64,000 nt of DNA from Puccinia triticina (taxonomy: Eukaryota > Basidiomycota > Pucciniomycetes > Pucciniales > Pucciniaceae): assembly GCF_026914185.1 (NCBI RefSeq), contig NC_070561.1, positions 3,720,001 through 3,784,000 of the forward strand. The letters are read 5' to 3'. The notes under the pieces are model-generated. The model was not told the DNA's origin. It saw only the letters and a list, made by a program, of their open reading frames with translations, and did no database searches. The position numbers were made by a program, and so were the translations under genes. Each line of letters opens with the position of its first letter. Positions within the stretch are counted from its first letter, which is position 1. Shown here piece after piece: positions 21,243 through 31,558 of this stretch.

Positions 21243-21787
21243 TGGCTACTGGTGTAGGATCTGCAGATATCTGCAGGCTTGTGAATCCAATATCCACAAG
21301 GCATGATGGTTTTAATTCCTTGGTTTACATTTCTTTGTGTTTTTTTTTTTTTTTTTTTTTTAAAGATTAGTACAAGGAAAACAGTTGGGATTGAGGAGAT
21401 GAGACCAGCACCACTTGAAAGCTGAGGTTCTGAAGTATATTCTGGCTCTGGGACCGGTCCGCAGGAGCTGAGGGGGAGGCTGGGTGATGCTAAGTATTTT
21501 TCCTCCAGCCATTCATGATTTCTTTCTCAGCCAAATTTTTGACTTTGTGCACAAGTCCCTCTCTGCGGGAGGGGCCGCTTCGCGGCCAGCCACAGCAAGC
21601 CTCCCACCAGGGGGGACTTGTGTCAAGTTAGGAGTAACACCACAAGCCTCCCTCAGCGTCTCCGGCGGCCGCAAAGCCGTGTTGTTCCCTGGTCCTTGTA
21701 AAGTCCGCGTGCCGCGCGGGCTTTACATTTTGAGGTTCAGTAATCCAAAAGTACCGGCCAGGCAAGGGCCTGTATTAGTGTTTCCTC

Positions 21788-22174
21788 CTAACTTATCTAA
21801 TTTCCCTCCTCGGGGGAGCGCAGCGACCTCCGAAGGAGGGACTTCCGTGCTAAGTTGACTCCATGGCCTGAGAGCATTTCAGCTTTTGGTGGGCAGTTTT
21901 TCATAATCAACCTCACGCACTCGTCTCTGGACGCTTTTCCTTCTAGTTTTCATTTCTGGGACACAGAGATTCTCCTGGATAAGCCCCTCATTTTGTTGGG
22001 CAACTTTGTAGTCACCCAATAAGAGATGGCAGCTGTACAGCAGATTGAAAAAAAAGTTCAATTTTCCTGATGCTCTCAGCCAAGAGGGGCGACATAGCGC
22101 ATGAGGCCCTCCTTCGGAGGGTCCCTGCGGGACGGCGTCCCCCCTCCACATAGAGAGGGACTTAGTTAAGTTAG
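21788..22174. mobile_element. 387-bp long-TIR MITE (CTAACTTA family), copy B
   Basis: It starts CTAACTTATCTAATTTCCC and ends CTTAGTTAAGTTAG, with TIRs of roughly 80-90 bp containing GGGGGAGCGCAGCGACCTCC and its partners. GTTTCCTC is at 21780-21787 and 22175-22182. It is related to copy A at 41983-42560. The long TIR and the 8-9-bp duplications point to a Mutator-like origin. Confidence 0.75.
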
Positions 22175-22184
22175 GTTTCCTCAA

Positions 22185-22274
22185 GCTTAGCTATCGGGGG
22201 AGCGAAGCGACCTCCGAGGGGTGCCTGCAGGACGGTGTCCCCCCTCCACATAGAGAGGGACTAAGTTAAGTTAG
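22185..22274. repeat. Fused terminal remnants of the CTAACTTA family
   Basis: A left-end segment (TCGGGGGAGCGAAGCGACC) runs directly into a right-end segment (GTGTCCCCCCTCCACATAG, then AAGTTAAGTTAG) with no interior. It lies 10 bp beyond copy B and is a deletion derivative of the same family. Confidence 0.65.
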
Positions 22275-23291
22275 GCGTCACCTGAGCCAGTCTCTACAAA
22301 ATGCAGTGAAGAGCATTCCCTATCACATAATGGTAACCCATTTCCAGGAAGTGTCAGCTCCAAAGAGCTCCTGAAAGTGGTGGCGCGAATCAAGGAGTCA
22401 CCTCAAAAGGGAGTTGAACAATTCCTCAGTTCAGAGGTTCTCAGTTGAAGAAACAGCTGACGATCGGCAGCTACATACCATCAGGCTGGCACATTAGATC
22501 TCCCTCCTCGTTAAGATTGGTGAAAGCGGTCTCTGTATGAAGCACCAACGGCTGTTTCGGAGGATGAATCGTAAAAGACTTTGTTGGATGGTCGGCCGCT
22601 CTTGACGAGTTTGGATGGCATTTCTCGGTCAAAGGCTAAGCAGACATATTCGGATACAAATGTCTTCCAGATTGTTCACAGTGCTGAGTACGGTTCTCCC
22701 TCTGAGTGGGAGAATCGGTAAGAGACATCAGGAAACCATCAGGCAGATGTGTGCCCGTGTGGGACTGCCGGAGTGTCCATCTTGGGTCGACTTGCAAGTA
22801 AACAACCGGCGCATACATCTTCAGCCCGGCCAATCTACCTCATCAATCACGCACAGGCACCTCTAACGCCAAGAAGCTGGCAAGCGGGCTTGAACTGGGC
22901 ACCTGCGATTTTGGACTAGCGTGTCATATGTTTCAATGTGTAGCACCAAACCAGTCTGAAGCAGTCCAAGTCCAACCATTGACCTCCCTGGATTTACCCT
23001 TGATCTGGTCCATGCGTAAAATTATTGAATCCGCTTTCATCTCAGTAGCTTATCAGTAGACGCACTTTGGGCAACTCTCACCGATAGATCAATTTCCCAA
23101 GCAATCTTTTCTCATTCTTCTATATCATTATACATTATACACACTTAACACGGGACGCAGTGTTTCTCTCCTCATAGTCCGGCTCGTCTCTCCTTCCCCC
23201 TGCCTTTCCAGCATTCCGCCGATTACGGAATCTTGCCAAGTAAACTCCAACCCTTAGTTCATTCTTTGTTACCCCCTCATATCAAGTCTCG
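22275..23291. other. Upstream region of the chitin deacetylase gene
   Basis: It contains only short frames without recognised similarity. The 200 bp before the start codon are C/T-rich (for example CTCTCCTTCCCCCTGCC near 23190), as is common in fungal promoters. No TATA assignment is made. Confidence 0.4.
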
Positions 23292-24954
23292 ATGGTTTCA
23301 TCCAACTCCAAAGCCGCCGTTGTGGCGTTCAACCACCGGATCACCTCGAAGTTGATTCTTGTCACTCTTTGCAGCTCCTTTGTCACCAGCGCAGCTGCCT
23401 ACGAATCCCATGATTTCTGGGGCCGACAAGCCGCTGCCGCTCCTGTGGCACCTGCCCAGCCTACTGCATTACCGGTTCCAACTCCCGTCACTCCTGCAGC
23501 CGGAGATCTTCAAACGCTGAACTATCCTCCAATCATGAAATCCATGGCCCCTTCAACGATGACTGCTCTTCCGGCTACATACACTCCGGGAACCGTTTCG
23601 CCGATTCGTGGAGCTCCTCCGCTCCCTTCGACCAACTTGAATGTCGCGTTATATCCTGCCCTGGATCGTCTTCCTCCGCTTGATTCTCCATTGGTCAAAG
23701 AATGGATGAGCAAAATTGATTGGAGCAAGGCTCCAACGAGCTCTCCTACCGGTTTGGGCGGATGTCTGAACGCAACAAATGCGGATGCCGTATCCAAATC
23801 CGGGAAAGACGACAACTGCTGGTGGACTTGTGGTGGTTGCACACGTCCCACAGATATTGTCTCTTGTCCCGACAAGGCGACTTGGGGTGCCAGTTTTGAC
23901 GATGGGCCCTCGCCCGACACACCGACTTTGTTGAACTACCTGGACCAACAAAAGCTGAAGACCACGTTCTTTGTCGTTGGATCAAGAGTTCTCAGTCGGC
24001 CCGCAATGCTGCAATACGAGTATCAAACAGGACATCAGATATCGTGAGTCGTCGCGGCTTTTTTCCTGGGAGATCTGCCTTGCTAATCAAGCTTTGCTTT
24101 GCCAGCGTTCATACCTGGTCCCATCCTTACCTAACAACTCTCACCAACGCAGAGATTGTCGCGGAGCTTGGTTGGTCAAAGAAGGTGATCAAAGATGTTT
24201 TGGGTGTCACACCGAACACCATGCGTCCTCCCTACGGTGGTCAGTAGGCTGTTTGACTTGCTTAATAATGAAGCCGTACTAATCTATATCTTGAACAGAT
24301 ATCGATGACCGTGTGCGTTTCATTGCTATGTCAATGGGATTGACTCCTATCATTTGGACTACTGCACCTTCTGGCCAAACCTTCGATACCCAGGGTGAGT
24401 ACTTCCGTGATCTACCGAAACAGCTTGACACAGATACATGGCTGACATCGCTTCTACTCATGGCTTAGATTGGAAAATCTCGACTGGAATCGTCACCCCC
24501 GCACAGGTATTAAAGAACTTCCAATCTATCATTGCCGGGGCTCCTGACCTTCCAACAGGGTTCATTGGTGAGTTTGTCTTTGTTCCTCCGCAGAAAATTT
24601 CTACATGCTAAACCACCACTGTATCCAGTATTGGCACACGACCTTTACCCTCAAAGTGTTGCGCTCGCCGTGGAGTTTGTTCTACCAGCCGCCATTGCTG
24701 CTGGAAACTTAACCATAGAGCCCATCATCACATGTCTGGGAAAGCCTCTGTCCGAAGGTTACATTGAAACTGCCAAAGGTGGCAACGCTTCTTTCCCATC
24801 ATCCAGACGCGAAACCTCTCAAACTGCCGTCAGCGCTGCCTCAAAAGCACCTGGCGGAGCCAAACCTTCGATTTCTTCAAGCTCTCGTTCAACCACACGT
24901 GAAATTGCTTTCATTTTCTCTGCCATCGGATTAGCTATACTCAATGTGTACTAG
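23292..24954 (+). CDS. Chitin deacetylase (polysaccharide deacetylase family), secreted and probably GPI-anchored
   Basis: Removes acetyl groups from chitin to make chitosan at the cell surface (carbohydrate esterase family 4). Exons: 23292-24043, 24106-24239, 24299-24394, 24469-24567, 24629-24954; 468 aa. An N-terminal hydrophobic segment (about 20-37, ending ASAAA-like) is a signal peptide, followed by an Ala/Pro-rich region. Motif 1 is SFDDGPS (about 201), motif 2 HTWSHP (about 253), motif 3 RPPYG (about 290), and motif 5 VLAHDL (about 361). The C-terminus has a Ser-rich stretch and a hydrophobic tail (IAFIFSAIGLAILNVY), fitting a GPI signal. A Cys/Trp cluster (CWWTCGGC) precedes the domain. 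In plant-pathogenic fungi such enzymes can mask chitin from host recognition; that role here is inference. Confidence 0.93.
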
Positions 24955-27428
24955 AAACTTGGCTCGAAATGAGTTACATTTTAATTTTTATCAATTTTGT
25001 CCCGCATCCGTCAAAGCCAGCTCACTCCTTTGGGCTCAACCGGTTTGGAAAACTTTTCTTGTCACTCATGCCTTGGGGAGCTTCCTCAACATCAGACCAA
25101 TTCGACCACCGCGACATAAAATCACGGTTCACTCTTTTTCTGCTGCTAATGGGGACATTTCTGATGATCATGAGTAGTACTGTGAAAAATCATCATTTCG
25201 TTATTCTCATGTATATCTTACTTACATCATACCCCCTCCCCTGCCAAGAATTGCTGTGAAAAAGTCATATTTTGTTTGCTACTGCATGTCACTGTACATA
25301 TTCTATCTATTCAACCAATCTTTCCGTGTTGTACTAGTAGTGGAGTACACTTCCAAGTCCTTTCCATCGCACTCTGCCGTCTATTTATCTATATATTGTT
25401 CTTAATTGTGCTACATTCATGTAGCAGCATGTTAATAATTTTGGTTTTTGAAAATGACTCTGCTGTCTTTTGCAATACTACCATACATTTTAACCTGATG
25501 AAATTCATTCTTGTTTTAAGTTGTTGCAGGCAGCTAGTATCTTCTAGCTCAACATAAGCCCTCCCTTGATGAAAAAGCCACACCACCCAACACAAGTTGG
25601 TGGGAGGCTCCCTGTGGATGGAGGCTAAGCCACCCCTCCCAGCTCCCACAGGGAGGGACTTGTGCACAAAGTAAGCCAAGACAAATCCCATATGGCTGGA
25701 GGGAAATTACTGAGTCTTAGTTTGCCTCCCCCTCAGCTCCCATGGACCTTCCCCATAGGGAAAAAGGTCCATTGATACCTGGTGGGGGGTTCCTCGCCCC
25801 GTCTGGCGGGTACCCCCAACACCCGCCGTGCACCCGACAGGCAGTTCTGGGTCCTTGACTTGTGAATAGAAGAGGTACCCGGGTACTGCTTCTTCATAAC
25901 CCACCCACTGCATAAACTTACTGCTTGGACAAGTTTGCCCAAGCAGTTGTTAGACAGAATTTTTCCAATGGGTCTGGCGGCTGGGGCCCAAAAAGTTGCA
26001 TAACTTGTTCAACAAGTTTGTCCAAAAACTGCTCTGTTGGAGCAGTTGATTTCTGTAATATGGACTCCAGTCCATGACTGGTCTTGGACAGACAGATGGA
26101 GGGTGTATCCACTGTATAGCCAATCCTAACCATTTGATTTTATGGGGATTTCACTGATGTTTTGGTGTGCAATACCACACTCATGGTGGGAAGATCCAGT
26201 CATAGCAGTTCCACAAGTTTTTGAATTTGTGCTCTGCCTCCACCTGGGATTCATGTTTTGCAATGATATGCGCGTTTGACCTCAAGATGTTCCATGGTTT
26301 TCAAGATCAAGAGGGCAGACTCCCAGATAATCAAGTTTATGGTGTTTTGCTCTGCTCCGCTCCAACAGTTTCTTTGCCTTATGTCATCACATTTTCTTTT
26401 TTTCTCTTGTCTTTTTCTCATGTATGTAGTGCATGCGGGTGTATGATGGAATGTCCCACAAGATGTCACAACTCCAAATTCTGAGTTCTGCAAAAACTCA
26501 GATGATGGATGGGCATGGACCTGGTCTGAACCATATCTTTTGTTGGAGATCTTACATCATTCTTGATCATAATCCTAATCCAGTCATTCTCAGTACTCTA
26601 AGTTTGTCTTCTGAGTGCTCCAACATTCTCTGCCTTTCTAATCCTGTGCTAGATTGTGTTCTCTTACCTTCATTGGTGTACTTCCATCCCTGATTCCCTT
26701 TCCCTTCCAATCCTCAATCAAACAAACCCCCCCAACGGGAATCTGTACCCGTTGTTTCAACTCAACAAATCCCCCCCCCCCCCCTCCACGCGCTATCTTT
26801 TTGATTCTGGACTATCCCAAAGGCATTGCAAGGCAAAATCTTCCCTTCCCCCAACTGCCTCTGACTAGGACAGAGTCCCATAACATTCAAGGTGAACAGG
26901 AAGTTTCTGTTGGTGAGTCATCACTAAAGTTTCCTGGTGGGAGATTTCTGGCAAGTTGAAAATTTGATTGAAATTTCAAGTGTGCAGTTTGTGCAACTCT
27001 TCTGGTGGAACAATTGAAAACTTTTGGAGAAATAAAATCATGTACCCCCCTATTGCACACTTTGAATTCATGATTTCTATATACAAGTTTTCAAATTTCA
27101 AAGAATTTCAAGGCTCATTTTTTTGGGGTGGAAATTCCACAAATTTCTGTAAATATGTGTAAAAATGGAGAAAAAAAAATCTACTTATTTGGGGTGAGAG
27201 ATCGTATTTTTTGATTTTAAGTGTAGTTTCATTTGGTAACAGATATCAGAAGTTGAGTGGTTTATAGGCAGGATCAAGGGTGCTTGATGAAGTGGACAGC
27301 TAATAATTGGCTGGAATATGAAAATGAGGTGGTATGAAGTTGACCATGTTGTGAGGCATAGCAGTCAGGGCTTGAACTTGGGCTGGCCAGGATTCAAATT
27401 TTGGAATTCTGACCCTTTTTGAAGTGAA
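24955..27428. other. Long gene-free stretch
   Basis: No coding similarity. Around 25555-25670 is a patch of CCCTCCC/GGGAGGGACTTGTG words reminiscent of the long-TIR MITE ends and of a similar patch at 21550-21615. A C-run lies at 26771-26784. Otherwise no structure was recognised. Confidence 0.4.
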
Positions 27429-30400
27429 CTATGTTGTTGGAGGGGAGACACTGGACTCTTGTGAGAGAACTTCATCATTTGCTTTGAAAATTTGATCAAG
27501 GGCTTGATATCTGTGATTGCTCACTTTGTCCACCTCCTCCTGTGGGTAATTTTCTCTGAGCCAGTGTGATTCAGGAGAATTATCCCATGGAGTCAATTCA
27601 TCTACTATAAAGGATAAAAAGTTTTCATCTGATTTGTAATATAAACACTCCTGTATGTTCTTCTCCATTTTGAACATTTCTATGAGTCCCAATACTTTTC
27701 TGACTTGAAGTCCATTATGTCTGCGTCTTTCAAGGAGCTGTTTGAATTTTTTTACAACTTTGCTTCCTTGTGGAAAATTGTCAACCACAATTAAATTTGG
27801 TCTGATGTTGTTGAAACCAATTCCTAAGGATTTTTTGATGGTAGCTATGATATCTCTTCCAGCTCTCAAATTCAAAGGTTCTTCCTGTTGCAAAACGGTG
27901 GAGAAAAATGAAAATTGAATCCTGAGTCCAAAGAATTTCTCAACCTTTTTGGCTTGTGCCTCGGTAAGCTGTGATGTTGTGATCAAGTGCTTGCGTATCA
28001 ACTTCCAATTCTCAACAACTGTCCGTTCATAAACCTGATGGGCCAAGGTTTTGATTCTTCTGCAAAATTCAGCTGCGCTTAAAATATCTTTCATCCACCA
28101 TTGGAAATTGGCTAGAAAATGCATCCTTTCTTCAGACCTGTGCCATAGATCTCTGAGCACCTCGTATGTATGATCATTCAGGTCTGACAAAGGTAAATGA
28201 TTGGTTTTGTTATCAATTTTCAAATGTGTTGATATGCTTTCCATCAAATCCAAATCTAAGCCCAAGGTTCTCCATGTGTTCACATATAATGTCCAAGTTT
28301 CAAGATTTTTTTGAAGATTTTTGTATGTTCTTTCTGCCCGCTGGATCTTGGGTTGTGGTAAGCCTGGATAGATTTGATCTTCTTCATTTCCAGGTATCAA
28401 GGCCATGTTCAATGCATGAAAAACAGGTCCATGTAAGAAGTTTTTTCTATCTTCCTCAGAAAGACCTTCAATGCCCTGAAAGTTAGAAACATAAGTATCA
28501 GATGTCAAGTGATGATTTACAGGAATTAGATTTTTTTTGAACATAAATTGACTGAAATTCATGTATCTGACCTCCCAAAGATCATTACTATTTCCCTTCC
28601 CCTTTGTCATATCATTTGTATCTTTTCCTTCATCTTCCTTCTCATTCTTCTGCCCAACAACTCCAATCTCTCTTTCAGGTTTTATTTTGGCACTATGGAT
28701 GCATCAAAAAAATCAAAATTTAAAGTTTGGTTGGGGTTCAAAAATTGAATGCAGGATTTCTCAAAAATTGACTAGAAATTGAATCTCATAAGTAACTTGA
28801 TTTACTGACTTTTGCTGCTGTTCCAATTCTTCTAGAAACTTCCAATCATCATCCAAACTTGGCTTGGCACCTTTTATTTTATTTTTCTTCTTTTTCTTTT
28901 GCTTAGGTGCTTTCACACCAGCCAGTTTTTTAGATTCATCAAATCTATCCACTTGCAATGGAACAGCTTCCTTGTTTTTTTCATTTCCACTGCTTTTGGG
29001 GTGTGCATTTAATTTCAATTATTTCACCTCCTATGGGTATGTAATCAGAAAGGAACAGAAGTGATGAAGATTCTTACATTTGATCTAATCTGAGATTGGC
29101 ATCATCAGCTCCTTCCTCCTTGATTTCTTTGTGCTCAGGTGAAGCAAGTACAGGGTGTTCTTGGTTTGATATCTGATCCAAAATTACTGGCATTACTCCC
29201 TCTGCAGGTACTAAAACCACATCTTCATTACCCAAGACCTCTTGGTATCCCTGTTTCACATCATTTATCTCTGGAGGATGTAGATTCCTGTCATTTCAAA
29301 TTAGCCATACATATCAGCTTTTCTTCAAATTCTTTCAAAGCTAATTTTGCATCACTTACACCTGGGCCATTTTTTGATTTTCTCCTGTGCCACCTCCAAA
29401 GCTACCAGGCCTAGAAGAAATTTCAGCATCTTTTTTGGTTGGCTTTGAAATTGAAACTTGGTTGTTAGGATTGGTTACATCAATGCCCCACAAGTTTACT
29501 GGAAGTTTTGGTGATGGGGGGGCTTTGGCTTTGTTGTTGGCAGTATTTTGATCACTGAGTGTAATATGGGGTTGCTCTAGTGCTGTCAAATGTTTTGTGT
29601 TTGTCCAAGCATTGGGCAGAAATGATTTAAGATTGAGAGCTTGATTATTCATAACAGGCTCCTGCACCCTGGCAATATACTTTTTCTTCTTTTTTGAAAC
29701 TCCTGTATATTTCTTCGCCTTGGAAATTTGAACATTTTCCTTTTTTAAGAGTAAATTGTTGTCAGTGCTTTCAGGAGCAACAAGAGCTTTTTGAGGCTCT
29801 GAGAGGCTAGTTTTGGGTTGTTCAAGGCTGTTGATCTTTGGGAATTCCAAATTATTTGTGAATTTATTTTGCACCGGCATCGCCATGGCTCTAGCAGTAG
29901 CAGGACCTTTTCCTGTTTCATGCGGCAGAATCATTTTTTGATCCAGTAACGTATCAACAGAGGAAAAAGCTTCATCCTGATTGTGTGAGGCAACCCCAAT
30001 ATTTTGGCGAGTAAGTTCTTTCATTTTTGCAGCGTTAGTTTCCGTCAAAGTCGCGGTATACTCATAGTTCACAGGGGCAACCGTTTTGCCAGAGGCTGGA
30101 AGATGGGTAGCAGTGGTACTTTTGATCCTGGGTCTGGCCAGCTTCACATTTTGCAAATTTTCAAAGTTTCCACTGTTGGCAAGACTAACAGACGTTCTCA
30201 ACTCGGCCGAATCATGTCCCGAGCCTCCAATCTCATTGGAAGGGAAGTGTGGACGGCTGACTTGAGACTTCTTATTGAGAGGGGTAGAAAGGTGGTTGGA
30301 ATTATCTTTCTGTTCAAGCAGTTTGGCAGAGTCCTCCGCGATTCTGGTAGAACTTGGATCAAGCTTTTCTTGCGCATCACGCATCTTCAGAACTTCCGGC

Positions 30401-31193
30401 TGGCGCCTGGTTTGATTTTCTGTCTCTCCTGGACCCGCGGGGAAGTCCATTCTGAGCGTCATCAAACCCTTGTCTAACGACTTAGGTTCCTTGTCTGAAG
30501 CCAAGTTCTATCAACAGCAAAATTTGTCACAGATTTTAGAACAATCAGCAGTCTATTGGTGCAGAAGTATTCATTATGCTGATGACCCACCGATGGAAAT
30601 ATCACTGGTTGGTCACCGCTAGTCCTCAAAAGAGGACGTTTGGCGACTGGAGGTACCCCTGAAAATCCCCTGTATCCTCCGCCAGAATACATCGGATCAG
30701 AAAGCGCTTTGACGCGTTTCGATACCTCTTGTGTAGCTTTCGCTTTCCGGATGGTAGCCGCAGCACGGTCTGCATTCTGTCTATCCCGGATCATTTCCTC
30801 GAGACGACTGAATGATTCGGAAAGGATTCCAGCGTGTTGTTGCCATAGCATATTTTGGTGCGGTGGATTTGGTTGAACAATCGGAATTAAATCCTTAGCA
30901 TGCAATATATTCGGGCGGTATCCATACATGAATGCGTCAGCAGGAGTCATAGGGCATGGCGTGTACATCAACGGGTTGTAAACACCCGGTATAGCGGTTT
31001 GATAGACAGGATAGCCTTCGGCAACAAAATTGCTTTCGGCATGATCTGGTGCGCTCGAAAGCCAGGATGGTATCCTAGGGTTTTGTGGCGAGCCAGGGTG
31101 CATCGGCACTCCCTGGGCAGCGCGAACCACAAGACAGAAGCAAATTAGGAAAGGCAGCCACCGTCGAGTTTCGGAAAGTAGCCAATATATCAT
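27429..31193 (-). CDS. Large predicted secreted protein, family unknown
   Basis: Exons (minus strand): 31193-30591, 30507-29360, 29287-29078, 28989-28810, 28566-27429; 1,092 aa, all junctions in phase. I do not recognise the family. The N-terminus chosen (MIYWLLSETRRW, then LPFLICFCLVV, cut near AAQG) looks like a signal peptide; an upstream in-frame ATG at 31241 would bury it. Residues about 30-200 are Pro/Tyr/Met-rich. About 200-585 are Ser/Thr/Lys-rich and low in order. A Lys run (KQKKKKKNKIKG) and an acidic/Gln stretch follow. The C-terminal about 380 residues are helical and evenly composed (WRTLGLDLDLMES, FQWWMKDILSAAEFCRRIK), so they are likely a folded domain. Lineage-specific secreted proteins are common in rusts; an effector role is only a possibility. 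The exon 4/5 junction is the least certain. Confidence 0.72.
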
Positions 31194-31550
31194 ACTTGTT
31201 GGATGACCTAGAAAGTGAGACTGTTGCGGCGGAAAGCACAATTTGACAAGAGCCAGAAAGGCGAAGTTTTTCGGACTGACACTTCAGATTGACAGATACC
31301 AAAAGCGTGTCCGATTCCGACTTGCAGCCGATCTGCTACGGTGTCAAGGTTCAATTCACGGATAAGGTTCAATTCAGGATAAGAGCCGGTGGGTATGAAT
31401 TGAAGGCTCAGCGGCCAAAGGTATTTCCGGCGTTATGTGTGCCAAGAGTGCATCAAGACTTGAAACTGCATGCTCCACGTGGAAGAAGTTCTCACAGGTC
31501 TTTGCACCTTGAGACTTGGTTGAGCTTGCGTACTGTAACAACCTGAATCC
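31194..31550. other. Upstream region between secreted-protein gene and hAT insertion
   Basis: About 360 bp with no recognised feature. It is bounded by the 8-bp target duplication of the hAT element at 31551, so the transposon sits within likely promoter distance of the secreted-protein gene. Confidence 0.4.
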
Positions 31551-31558
31551 CTTGATGG

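Noticed and set aside
22615..22866. 83-aa plus-strand ORF
   Set aside because: No similarity, no conserved composition and overlapping antisense frames of similar length.
30004..30477. 157-aa plus-strand ORF
   Set aside because: Antisense to exon 2 of the secreted-protein gene, which has consistent splice phases.
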